From positions 63,240,324 to 63,304,323 of the forward strand of contig CM026426.1 of assembly GCA_014871385.1 (NCBI GenBank): a stretch of 64,000 nucleotides of DNA, given 5' to 3'. This stretch comes from Ceratodon purpureus (taxonomy: Eukaryota > Streptophyta > Bryopsida > Pseudoditrichales > Ditrichaceae). The notes under the pieces were generated by a model. It was not told the origin of the DNA. It did no database searches and saw only the letters and a program-made list of their open reading frames with translations. Within the stretch, counting starts at the first letter, position 1, and each line of letters begins with the position of its first letter. Of this stretch, positions 24,280-36,459 are shown piece after piece. Made by a program: the position numbers and the translations under genes.

Positions 24280-26200
24280 CTTGACAAACAATGCTTCAGC
24301 AAGATCTAAAATTCATGCGTAACTTGCTATGGCTTCATGCGGTAGAAATCAGTTTCACAGATGCCACTTTCACTGAACGAAGGGATGCTTGAATTTGATC
24401 AAGCTAATTGTAAGGGTGCACTGCTCACCACTGCTGGATGCGGTGATAGTGGTTTCCATTTTTAAATAATGTAGATCCACGACCTCGGATGTCTACAAGT
24501 CATGATACTTTGGACATTGTCCTCTGGGTCTTCCCTTATTTTATGCCTTGGTTGTGCCGTCTTTGATGAATTTCAGAAGTCCTGGAGTGTGGACTATATT
24601 ATAGAGTTTGTATTATCTGGATACGCACCACGAATAAGACAGGGTCATGGAGATTGGAAAATAGTAGCAAATGTGACGAACTCCAATAGCTACAAGGACA
24701 TTAGTTGCATCTGTCGGAATGTGAGATGCACTGGCTGTGGCACTCCATGACGCACAATAGTCAACTGGACATGATAACTTACAAGCACGGTGTACTCGAA
24801 CTAGGGACCCTGACGGCGCTAATGAACAAGAAGAGTGCATGAGTACGCATGGTAGTGGACTACGCATCACACGTGAAGGGATATAAATCAAAATGGAGGA
24901 CAACTAGTACAGTGCACACACACAAGTGTATGAGAAGATATATACATGCATGCATATTTCTCTACAACCACCTGTATATGCGTTTGTATTTTTCAGTAAA
25001 TTATATTTTCTACATTTGTAATTTCATCAAAAAGTCTTGTTTCATTTTTTGGCCTCTCTAAATTGAATTTAATAGAACAGTAGTACATCTTAATACAAGG
25101 ATGGCGTCTAAGTTGGTGATTAACCCTTAATAAATATAATAATCAGCCAATGAAAAGTTAGGATTATTATTCATCAAGATATTTGCTTTGTATCGCAATC
25201 CACTATTTAATAGAACATGATTACGTTGATATATCCTATGAATAAAAATTCACTCATCATTTATTAGAAGGTAGTAAGGTACCTAAGGTATTTTTTTCTT
25301 ACCAAGATTATAGAATTTGGTACTACTCATGTAGAAGAACAACCATAAACATTATTTAGGTGGTAGAAGTATTCACTCTACCTACTAAAATATATATTCA
25401 TTATAAAAAATTAATGTACCTTAGACTATAACTGATGTATTTTTTTATTTTGAATTATTTAACTTAACTCCTAAAGATCCTTTTGTTTTTGGGAGCTTGA
25501 AACCTCAAAACTACAATTTTCTACCTCTATATACTCCTGAGGGTTACTACCAAATATTTATTTATTTTAGTCTTTCAACCATATGATCTTGTACATAAGC
25601 CTATTTTAAGTTATTATTTCAAAATTTGAGAAATTCATTACTCTTTTTTGACCTTCATGCAAATTATTTTTTATGAGCAAGTTTGAAAACAATTGTGCCA
25701 ATATCCCTAGTTTTTAATGTCTTGGTTTAAATTTCCAAGGAGATTTGCAAGAAAAAAGCCCGTTGGTTGAACTAACGGGCTCCAACTAACGGGCTCCAAC
25801 TAACGGGCTCCAATCAATTTGAAATGACAGAAAATGTCATCTGCATAATTGCACTTTACATGAACCAACGAGGAAGTGATGTACGTTGTAATAAATGTAG
25901 CGTGGAAATTAAATTTATGTAGGCTAAGTTTCATTATTTGTAAGAGAATACATGTACTTGGCATTCACTGGAAATTCCTCGAATAGGTTGAGAACATTTT
26001 TAGAAACTACTGACCTCAGCAAGATGAAACCTTGAAAACTGGAAATAAGCTTACATATCTAGAAAGCCAAAACGTACCCAATCTCCTGTTACGAGTTAAT
26101 AAGCTGCCTAAAATCTAAAGCCGCAGAAAAGTATTCAAACATTGGAATATCTATGAGGAGTAGGGAAGTATAAATGACCTTGTTATATTTGACAATTTCA
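24280..26200. other. No gene seen; AT-rich after 24.9 kb
   Basis: Short frames at 24,502-24,750 and 24,849-25,061 have no recognisable content. The rest is AT-rich, apart from the small repeat at 25,758-25,811. Confidence 0.5.
25758..25811 (+). repeat. Three 14-bp repeats next to an inverted copy
   Basis: AACTAACGGGCTCC is present three times in tandem at 25,770-25,811. Just upstream, AGCCCGTTGGTT is a near-complement, so the first unit can pair into a hairpin. Confidence 0.9.
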
Positions 26201-26204
26201 AGTT

Positions 26205-27583
26205 CTTTTTAAATTTCAATAATTACAGATATTGTTTTCCACGTTGCCTTGCTTTAGTATTTTTTATTACTTGATTTTTCTGTGCACACTCTTTGAAGGT
26301 CAAGATTAGTTTAGTTTGATGTGAACCTCGAACTCAATTTATCATCCTTCCATTTATCATTCATCCATTGATGGATTAGGTCACCATGCCTTCTCTTTCA
26401 AAATTTCAACAATTAAAGATATTCTTTTTCACCTTGCCTTACTTCAGTATTTTTTTTTATTTGAATTATATTGGATTTAGTTCTGTGCACACTATTTGAA
26501 GGTCGTGATTGGTACAGTTCGAAGTGAACCCGAAACTTGGTTTATTTTCATCCATCCATTTATCATCCTTCCTTCAAAGATTACTTCACCTTCGGGTTCC
26601 TTTTTAATTCCAATGATTAAATATATTTTTTTTCACCTTGCCTTGCTTCTGTTGTTGTTCTTTTTCTTTTTTTCTTTTATTTTTTATTTTTTATTGCATT
26701 TGGATTTAGTTATGTGTACTCTATTTGAGGGTCAAGATTACTTCACTGTGATGTGAATCTGAAGCTGTAGTTTTTCATTTCTCCATTCTATCATCCATCG
26801 ATTGATTATCCATCCACAAAAGATTACTTGACCATGAAGTTTATTTTTATTTTTAGCAATTAAAGATATTCTTTTTCACCTAACCTTGCTTATGTTTGTT
26901 TAGTTTTTTTATTTCATTTGGGTTTAGTTATGTGCACAATATTTCAGGGTCAAGATTAGTTTACTTTTATGTGAATTGGAAACTCTATTTTTCATCCTTC
27001 CATTTATCATCCATCTCCCTATTGATTACTTCATCTTACCATTTCTATTAAATTTCAACAATTAAAGATATTGTTTTTCACCTTACCTTGCTTTTGCTGT
27101 TATTTTAAAAAAAAAATCAAATTAAATTAAATAAAAAATTAAAAATCATTTAGTTTTACTTATGTGCACACTATTTGAAGGTCAAGATTAGTTCCCTGTG
27201 ATGTGAATCTGAAGTTGCAGTTTTTCATCCCTCTATTTATCATCCAAATATTGATTGATTACTTCTCTACAAAGTTTTTAATTTCAACAATTAAATATAT
27301 TTTTTTTCACCTTGCCTTACTTTTGTTGTTTTTTTTTTTTTTTTTAAATTTAATTTTTTATTTTATTTAGTTTTACTTAAGTGCAGACTATTTGAGGGTC
27401 AAGAGTAGTTCACTATAATGTGAATATGAAACTTAATTTTTCATCCTTCCATTTATCATCCATCTATTTATCATCCATCCTTTTATCATCCATCCTTTGA
27501 TTGATTACTTCGCCTTGCCATTTCTTTTAAATTTTAACCATTAAAGATATTGTTTTTCACCTTACCTTGCTTCTATTGTTTTT

Positions 27584-27621
<38 letters not shown>

Positions 27622-28115
27622 ATTTTTTAAAATTTTTTATTTTTATCTCATTTGGGTTTAATTATGTGCACTCTATTTGAGGGTCAAGATTAGTTCACTT
27701 TGATGTGAACGTGAAACTTTATTCTTCATCCATCCATTTATCATCTAGATATTGATTGATTACTTCACCTCGAAGTTTCTTTTTAATTTCAACAATTAAA
27801 GATTTTCCTTTTCACATTGCCTTGCTCTTGCATTTTATTTCAATTTGAATTTTATTGGATTTAGTTCTATGCATAGTAGTTTAGGGTCAGGTTTGATATA
27901 GTTTGAAAATATGAAACTCAATTTATCATCCATCAATGTATCATCTATTTATCATCCATTTTTCTTTGAATTATATCGGGTTTAGTTCTTGTTGTCACAA
28001 TTTGAGATGAAAAACTTGGTACAATTTGAGAGAACCGGAAGCTTGATTTTTCATCCATCTATTTATCATCCATATTTAAAAGATTGCTTCACCTTGCCAT
28101 TTTTTTCAAATTAGC
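26205..28115 (+). repeat. AT-rich tandem array, about eight units of 190-260 bp
   Basis: A block order repeats: ATTTATCATCCATC, then GATTACTTCACCTTGCCA, then AACAATTAAAGATATT, then TTTTTCACCTTGCCTTGCTT, a variable T/A-rich spacer, then GTTTAGTTATGTGCACAC and TTTGAAGGTCAAGATTAG. The AAAGATATT block starts near 26,222, 26,410, 26,608, 26,858, 27,060, 27,289, 27,539 and 27,796. Length variation is mostly in the homopolymer spacer. No coding. Confidence 0.85.
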
Positions 28116-28119
28116 AACC

Positions 28120-29130
28120 TTCTTAGATGGAAATGTTTACGTAGATGAAAATTTTGAATTGGATGAAAACCATCACAAATAATTATGAATGTGCACATAT
28201 TAGGCCTAGTATTTTGGACGTGCTACCCTTCATTTTCCTTAATTTGAAACAATTTGTTATGCATGACAATAATTGTGCTGCATTAGAGAAATCAGAGAAT
28301 GATGCGCATCCAAAAATCATCAAATATTTTTTGGGCCTCCCTGATACGATTTTCTAAGAGTTCCATTGACATTATCTATGGATTAGATTGCGCAAGCTTC
28401 ATTTTTCAAAAGACCCAATTTATTATGACAATTAAAGATTTTATTCATGATTATAAAATGTTTTTCATATTAGTTATGGCATGGCTACAGGCACTCCATA
28501 TTACTTATATAGGCAGTACCATATCATTTTGTGGTCTTCCCACAACGATTCAAGAATGCGCATATTTGAATATGCGGATATTTTGCTTAAGTGACTTAGG
28601 ATTTTAAATAAACTGTATTATCTAAGCTTCTAGTGCTGCTGTAACACATGATAACAAGTATGTAGTATCTGTGTCACGTCACATCCAACCTCATGCTTTT
28701 CAAATTACATTTGACGGCGGAGGCCGTGCGTAACTCACATAGCTGAAGTCATTGTTGAATGATAAACTAGTCCAATGTAGCAAAGCGTCGATGTCAATGG
28801 GAGGCGAGGTGACAGTAACTGTACAGCTGTGATTATTTTTCTTATCGGCCGCCTCTTCCCTGTCCAAGTAACCGTAATCAGAATCATGACTTCGAAATCC
28901 TTGGCCACTAACGGTGTACTTGGAGCTCTACAATGCCTGAATACTCTTTTGCCTGCGCGTTTCACAGCCCACTTTGCTATATGTAATTTGTGTCTTCTCG
29001 CTTTGTGCTCATGGTTTCGTAGTTGTTGCTTTCATCCGCCCGCAATCGTCCCACCATATGTGCTTGTAACATGATCACAGTGTAGGTCCGTCTCTGTTGT
29101 TTAATCTCCACCGCATAGGTTAGACAGTAT
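28120..29130. other. No gene seen; region upstream of RING-like gene B
   Basis: Frames at 28,145-28,607 are AT-driven and unrecognised. The last 300 bp precede a plus-strand gene start at 29,140 and may hold its promoter; I see no convincing TATA box. Confidence 0.4.
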
Positions 29131-29139
29131 CACGCTGCC

Positions 29140-30663
29140 ATGGGAAACATGAAGGGGTTAGAGAAGAAGCACAAGAAACAAAGGTCCGAAGCCACCGAAG
29201 GTCATAGAAGTCCGCAACCTTGCAAGTCATGTAAGTCTGTCCAGAAGGAACTCCCAGAGTCCACCAGCGGAGATAGAGAAACGACTCCAAAGGGCCCAGA
29301 TGTCGAGTTAGTCGAAGTCCCTCCTGCCTTCGAGGTGGAGAACTCCGAGTTTGATGCGGCATTCGACCTTGAAGCAATTCCATTGGCGCTGCGCGAACGA
29401 ATGGTGGCAGCTGCACCGATGTTGCTGGGCCGCAATGCAGAATACAACAACATGTTTTTCCATGACAAGGTGGGGTTGTGTGACAGAGGCCCGACGATAG
29501 ATGATGTTCTAAAGGTTTACCCACATATTCTGGAGTCTGACATCAAGAAGGTATGGCGCCTCGGTTCGCAGCTGAATCGATTTGAGATTGCAAATTGCTT
29601 GGATAAGGAGCAGGCTTAGCTTTTCTTGCAGCACAACTACCGTGTGTATGGCAAATGTCCTGACAATGCCTACTTTGCCATGCGTTTTCTCAAGGCTGCT
29701 TATGCAACATTTGTCCATGGCTTGGACGTGAATTGGGTGGCGAAGGCCACGGTGCGCCGAAGCAAGCGCTTTGCAACCGCATTAAAGAACTTGAAGAAGC
29801 TTGGACCAGTGGGGTTGCGCCGGCAGGTGGAAGGTCTCTGCGAGCTGATGGCTTCAGTGGCATCTGGCACACCAGAGCTCCAGATAATGCCACGAAGTGC
29901 AGATCGTGCACTTAGAGAAGTAGTGGCTGCCAGAGCAACCGCAACTCTAGCACAAACAGCGTTGGAAACGCTTCAGCGAGATCACGACTTGGCATTGGGC
30001 ATTGTGAATGCCTTTACAGATGCAGAGTATAGTCGGCTGGAGTTGGAATGCAATGCGGCAAACACGGAGCTCTCGCGTTTGTTCCGGGAGGGGATTGCAA
30101 CAGAGTACAAGGTTCACGCGGAAATGGCGCGGCTTCTTTGAGCGAGGCTCTCGTTGATGCAAGAGGAGCAGATGATTGCGCGATCTCGAATTTTAGAGGT
30201 CAAGTCGGGTCCCCTTCAAGATGCCACTGCCGCTCATAATCAAGCCCTTGCTGACGTCGCTGCCGCGGAGGCGAGCCCGCTCAAGAGTGAACAGGAGTAT
30301 TTGATCCTGTGCCCACGCTCCGTTTTTGTGTACCCGAGCGCATACTCCGTACCTGCTTTAGTATACCGTATGACTCATATCTGCTCAATCTGCAACAAAG
30401 GTTTTGTCTCCAATGCAACAATACTCGATTCTAGCGGATGCCTCTTCCACAATGTCTGTGTGGCACAACTGATTGACTCTAACCTCTATCAATGCCTCAT
30501 GTGTGGCGACCTCCACCCAGCGTGGGTAGCTCAATTCGACGGCAAACTTGACGACCAGCAGGAGGCGTGGGTCGAAGACACAATGCAGAATCTTAGGAAT
30601 GTTGTGGGAGCACGGAATGGTGCTGCAGTCACCATGCATATGGCCCTGAACCTGAATTCATAA
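29140..30663 (+). pseudogene. Coiled-coil RING-like gene, family copy B
   Basis: One frame of 508 codons broken only by TAG at 29,617 and TGA at 30,139. ATG 29,140 sits in a good context (GCCATGG). A basic start (KGLEKKHKKQRSE) and acidic linker lead to a conserved domain: FDLEAIPLALRERMVAAAPM, LLGRNAEYNNMFFHDKVGLC, NYRVYGKCPDNAYFAMRF. These align with copy A at 23.6-24.0 kb. Long helical, coiled-coil-prone segments follow (ATATLAQTALETLQRDHDL; MQEEQMIARSRILEVK). The C-terminal zinc site reads HICSICNKGF...SSGCLFHNVC...YQCLMC at about 30,370-30,500; compared with copy A one ligand position is Ser. A tail of about 50 residues ends at 30,663. Function is unknown; an E3 role is inferred from the RING-like spacing only. 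Confidence 0.65.
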
Positions 30664-30669
30664 TGTACT

Positions 30670-33640
30670 GACTTCTTACTATCGAAGGAAGGCAATGCAT
30701 TGCCCAGCAAGGAAGCCTTGGCCCAGACTTCAATATCATGTTCTTCAGATACGCATAAACTGTTCGAGCGATCACCTGGAGATCTTCCTTCTGCACAACG
30801 CTGATCAAGACATGGTAGTTACTTACCAGACATCGCCGAGGGCTAGCTTCACCAATCTCCATGTGTCGTCTCTATCCATGCTTACCTTTCCGTACTTAGC
30901 ACTCTAGCTGGTTATTGGTAGGATCGATGGTTATTGATTAGTTACAGTTGCATTATAGTTGGGGACATATTGCCGCATGTCCTAGCTTAAACTACCCTAA
31001 TTTGAAATAGACGGTTTATATGAATATTAAATTACCTATTGTGTTTGTCATACATTCTCTGATACCAAGAGCACCTTCGGAACATGCAATAGTCGGTGAT
31101 GTTGAATTGTTAAATAGTGGACCGTTGTTAAATAGTAGCCTTGTTGTGCTCTTGTTCATCTGCATTTGCAACTGCAATTCTTCCACTACATCTGGCTGCC
31201 GCCAAAATCCCCACGTCGCATTGTTTGTTTCCCCATTGTTATGCAACGAGAACAGATCAAGAGGTGACATTATTCACTCTGATAATGGAAAGGAACGACT
31301 AAAGAATCGTGAAATTCCTACGGCAGTTCAGATTCTACCACTCTGTAACGATAGACCAGGATACGGAATTCAGCGGGTTACTACATCTTTGATGAATGTG
31401 AAGGGGAACAGATAAGACTTCATTGCAGTAAAGAGCGCTAGAAACAGTTGTCACCACTCAAACAAAATAACATAATAGTCTTCTGAAGAAGCAAAAACCT
31501 TATTCGCTGGTCCTACACTTGAACTAATTCGTTTGATGATTTTTCCTTAGTTTTTATTAAGATTTTATCTTCTTACACCATTCTTGGTTGTGTTCTGTAT
31601 CTCTGTTTACAAAAATGTTTTCGTACCTTATCGTCCTTTCCAAAGTTTTTTCCCAGCCATTTTTTTGGTTTTTATTTTTATTTTCTTTATTAAGGTCAAG
31701 TCATTTACTTCAGTTTTGTTATCCTTTAATCTTTGACTACAGTTTTGGTGCTACAAGATCCTGACACAAAACTCACATGTTTTATGGATTCTTTCGTATT
31801 CAACCCGTTATTGAATCGTGCTCACTGTTTTTGGGAACTGTATTTCAACTTTACCTCCTTTTTTTTTCTAGAAACTTTTGTTTAAATCTTTAAGGTCCCA
31901 ATCCATCATTGGTTTCGAAAATGTATAATAAATTTTTTGATGATTCACAAAAATCGAGTGGATATACAAGCAAAACTTTTAATTCTCAATGTGGAGATCA
32001 CATCTATATGTTTAGATTTATTAAAAATGTCATTAATATTTTAAAACTAGTTTTGCAATTTTTAAAAAAAAAAATTCAATTAAAAATCCCAAGTAAACAA
32101 TTTCCTATTGATAATAATTGTTATGAATTTAGATTAACATGTACTATGTGATGGTATAATTTCCATTATTTAATTCCACTTATTCTGGAAAATCGTATTT
32201 AAGATCTCACTTTTTGAACTAGGGATAAAACTTGACATAAATCAATTCTATGATTTTTCAAAAAATCACAAAGTCTTATCTTGAAGATCCACACCGTGGA
32301 AATGGTAGTAACTAACACAAGAATTCAAGAAAAAATCAAAATGGATGAAAAGCATCCAACCGCTCAAAAATAGCGTCGGTGAAAGTCATCCAACGTCCAG
32401 AATTTGGAGTTGGAGCGTTAAAGGGTCAAAGGGTCAATCCATCATCATTATTAACCTTTTATCATAACAATGGTGCTTTGTTAAGATTAAACTTCCAAAT
32501 TAATGAATCTGAAAATTATAGATTCTTTTTCAATTATTTCCAATTTGCTTCAGCAAGGAGGCTTTGGATGTTTCCCTTGAGTCTCTACTCTGGAGATTCT
32601 TTCACACTTGATGAATGTAACTACTAAGATGGTATTTGGGGAAGGGAGTATCCGGTAAAAAATTTAGGAAAAATATTACTTTTAACGTCTTCATCTAGGC
32701 TGCCCAAAATAGCATAAAGCCATTTTGGCTTTCCTGGGCACTTAGGGGTTAATCTTGCCAGAATTTATTATTATCCACATTGAATTTGCAGGTGGGCAGG
32801 GTTTACGACTGTGTCCATACTGAAATTCATGTATTATGTCTATTCAAAATTGTTAAGATTTTGAATAGAGGATTTGTATAACTAATTAAAATAGCGTGGC
32901 CCTCAAATTAGTTCATTGTTTCTAGTTTCTACCGTCCTGTTTTATATAGATGTAAGGAAATCATTTGCTTCAGCATCATGAGGGTAATGAGAAACTTCCA
33001 CTACCAACAAATCTGCAATGGGATATATATGAATCCATATTACAGTACTATAAACAATGAAGAAGACAAGAAACTATATGTGCTTTAACGTGAAATTTGC
33101 AATACTCTCGTGAGGAGTGCACATTCATCCAATGAAGGTCAATCAGGACAAGTTGTTTTAATATTCTTGAGTGTTGTTTAAAATGGATGATTTTGTGGTA
33201 GTTAGGTTTTTTACTGAGGTGGGATTGCATCATTATTCACTTATTGCTTACTCAAAATTTAAATTTCCGTGATTAATTAAAAATACATTAAACATGCAGT
33301 TGATAATGCTGCTCAGTGCTCGGGCACACTTTCTCACAATACTCTGATGCACTTTGAAATAATAGTCAAATTTAAAAAGCATCAAGTTTGAACCTTTTTT
33401 CCATACTCAAAATGACCGTACAAGAATTCTGGGACAATGTGGCTCACATTGCAGACTTACGATATGGCAAACATTGTATGGCAGGACGCATGCTCCATAG
33501 CAAAGCAGGCACCTCCAGATCAAGTCAAACTACAACTCTGTTATGTCGGTGACATGTTCATTCTCCCACTGACCTGTATCAATTGTGGCCTAGGAATCCT
33601 CTTCACGGCCAGGCTGGGTTCTGCGCGTCTTTGCTGCCCC
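30670..33640. other. No gene seen
   Basis: AT-rich from about 31.4 kb. Contains the second copy of a dispersed repeat (32,640-32,760). Frames at 31,020-31,415 and 32,379-32,627 carry no recognised motif. Confidence 0.5.
32640..32760 (+). repeat. Dispersed non-coding repeat, copy 2
   Basis: Aligns with 15,670-15,805 in the same direction: TATCCGGTAAAAAATTTAGG, CTGCCCAAAATAGCATAAAG and CTTAGGGGTTAA match in order. There is no long terminal repeat structure between the two copies. Confidence 0.55.
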
Positions 33641-33652
33641 ATTGCTTATTCC

Positions 33653-36448
33653 TCAAGGAATTTCATCGATGCCTGCACTATTTGGATCAGTGTGAGCCAC
33701 CTTTGTAGAACCACTATTTGGAGCCACCCAGCGATTCCCATCTCTATGACGACTTTGACGCCACACTTCCGAAGCTTCAACAGCTCCAGCGGCCCACCAA
33801 GCATGCCGACGTCTTGCAGCCACAGCTATGGCGCTTGGATCCACTGGAATAGCCCGGGATTCTTCCAATCTCCTCTGCTCCTTTCTAATATACCAATGCT
33901 GAATGCAGCGGTACCACCATTGGTACTGTTGAACAATCACGCTATTGCAAGCAGCTGTCCCTCCATGTTGTGTGTGACCTTGCGTTGCTGCTTTTGCTGC
34001 ATGATGCGACTTTTTCATACCTTGACAGGACCAGACTGACAAACTGCCATAGATTTCAACAAACCATGGTCCATGCTTTACGAGTACGTACTGCACACAG
34101 AAATATAAGAATTTAGGAGTTAGCGCCATGCCATGCCTAGCTAAGTAGTGAACTGAGCCTCAGGTACCATCGTACCTCCATTGCAGCTTCCTATATTAAA
34201 GACGCCAAAGCACATGTTGATCAGCATTTAGAACTGTCCCTTACGATATAGTGGGTAACGTGGGTTTCTCCAAATGCTGTAAGGAAGGGCTTCCCAAAAG
34301 CATCTATCTTCGCCCTACAAGAGTCACGTTGTCCCTACGTCAGCACAAGTCCTGTGAGATACGGCTGTAAATCCTCCAGTGCCTCCCAAACCCGCCATCG
34401 ATTTTGTTGACCTTGCCCCCCTTCGAGGTTGTTGAATTCTGACATGCACACTTCTTTCCACACCTTGTCATACGTGGACCATGTGCTTGGACGGAACAAC
34501 CTCGCAGCCACCTTTCCATTCAAACTAGGCTTCATGACAACATTTGCATTCTTTCTAGACCTCTTCTTATCCTGCTTCAGCTGGCAGATGCCCCCCCCCA
34601 CCCCTATCGCTGACAAAGTCTTCTCAATGGAATCCATAGCCTCTGCTTTCCTCCTCGTATCTTCCATGTTCCAGATGAACATGAAATGAAGGTGCAAGAT
34701 TTTCTCAATAATACGAACCTGGGCATGGAGGGTACATATATGAGTGTGAGATAGCGGAATGGGCAGAATAGGTTTCCACCGTGGGTGCGTCTCAATATCG
34801 ACGGGCTTCGATGGGATCTTCGAAGCAAAAAGCCCACCTTGCCAGTTACCCTTGCACTGTGGCCTGAATTCCCTTGCTGCTGCTGCGCTGCTGCAAGATT
34901 TTGATACCTCATGGATTTGCTCACAATAGATGCATGTCATCTTGCATGTGGGACCGTGCTGAAGCCCATACATGCACTTAATCGTTTTCATATCAGCGGC
35001 TAGGTGCCACTCCACATTAAAACTGCCAACTCCCTCCACTACAAGTTGTTGGCCCGCCATCTGTGCTGCAATCAACTTAGAGAACCTAGTCTTCTCAAAT
35101 GCCCACTTCAGCACATCATAAGACTCTTTCCCTACTTGGAAACATCCTATGGGCCATATCTCTTGTTCGGATTGTACAGAGAAGTATCTCTCATGGTCTT
35201 TTTGGATGCTAGGATCGAAGGCTTGATTCATCAAGGTCAGACTCACTCTCTCGAATTTCTTCCCCTGTAGAACCTCTGCTTCATCAAGCTTCAGCACGAA
35301 GATCAGTGGACCGCCATTGCACTCTGCACAACATGCACATATCATACACCTCGGTCATAGCTCACCTTGAATCTAGTACACTACGATCATAACATAATCG
35401 CTTACGTTTGACTCAGTCCGATCATGCACACGAATGGAAAGTTACCTTCCGTCGTCATTTCGTAGAACATAACCATCGACCGTTGTACAACTTCCAACTC
35501 AACGAACAGATTGTTTTTGCTATCTAGAACAACATCCTTTGCTGTTGTGACCACCTTTCCTCCCACCCGCACTTCTAGGATTGTGCGGCGTCCGTCAATA
35601 TGGTAATATTCCCCAATGAATTGTGGGAGCTTCAAGTTCATTTCTTTTCTCAACGACCCTAGTCGATGTGGCGCCGGCAAAATACCAGATTTTATATCTG
35701 GTGCTACCATTCCAATGCGATTCTTCACCGTCCTGTATATCGCATCATAAGCTCTCACCGTCACTCCAGCGCTGTCGCATGCATCCAACATGCTATCAGA
35801 ACCTATGCTATCCCCGATCTGCCTAATAACATCCTTTACTACACTTGCCTTTGCTTGGAACAGCCTGGGCTGCTCCACCATTGCCGCCGCTTCAGCAAGC
35901 ATGAGGATACTGGCCAAGCATGCCGCCGTCTTTGCTTGCGTCGTAGAATCACCGGCCACTCTCTTCTTACCACCGGCCACCTTGTTAGTGCTCCGAATTG
36001 CCGCCACGACTGCCGGCTCGAGCATGGCTCTTATAAGGGCCCTCAGTTGCTTGACATGGCCGCTACCGCCTGCAAGATCGGCCAAGCTCTTCATCGATTT
36101 CCCGTGTACCCTCTGGTGGAATCCACGGGGAGTTCGAACCATGGAACGGAGCTTCTCCTCTAAATTTTGGTACTCCAGTTTGCATCTCTACAGCTCAGTA
36201 TCCATAGACTCAACTTTCTCACGATGATCCATATCATTCGCATGGGTGCGGTGCTCGCTGCGGGCTAGATTTCCACTAAGCTCCTCACATCTTGCTTTGA
36301 GCCTTTCCATGTCCAGGCAAAGGTTTCTTCGGTCTATCCCATCTTGGGCTGCTGCATCCAACGTGATGATGGCCTCGGATTCAAGCCGCATGCATAAATT
36401 TCGAAGATGTTGAATCTGTCCCTCATACTCCGCGACCAGACCCTGCAA
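33653..36448 (-). pseudogene. Transposase-like gene of an unassigned family
   Basis: Start 36,448 gives a coiled-coil segment (YEGQIQHLRNLCMRLESEA), an in-frame TAG at 36,188, then a basic, Ala-rich region, and from about 35,640 YYHIDGRRTILEVRVGGKVV. An intron with donor AAAC|GTAAGCG near 35,410 and acceptor TTGTGCAG near 35,338 leads into CNGGPLIFVLKLDEAEVLQG, then FNVEWHLAADMKTIKCMYG followed by CKMTCIYCEQ, a pattern of Asp plus zinc pair seen in RNase H-fold DDE transposases. TLHAQVRIIEKIL follows. After TAG at 34,335 the frame goes on to KIDAFGKPFLTAFGE, and a last part gives GPWFVEIYGSLSVWSCQGM plus GHTQHGG. The layout resembles transposase-like proteins I know from several eukaryotes, but I cannot name the superfamily. 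Confidence 0.5.
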
Positions 36449-36459
36449 CGTCGAGACTC

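Noticed and set aside
15670-32760. Repeat pair as long terminal repeats of a retrotransposon
   Set aside because: Copies are too diverged, and no gag-pol, primer site or polypurine tract lies between; the interval contains unrelated genes.
33437-34039. 200-codon plus-strand ORF
   Set aside because: Antisense of the transposase-like C-terminus (YGSLSVWSCQGM, HTQHGG), which has the better protein signal.
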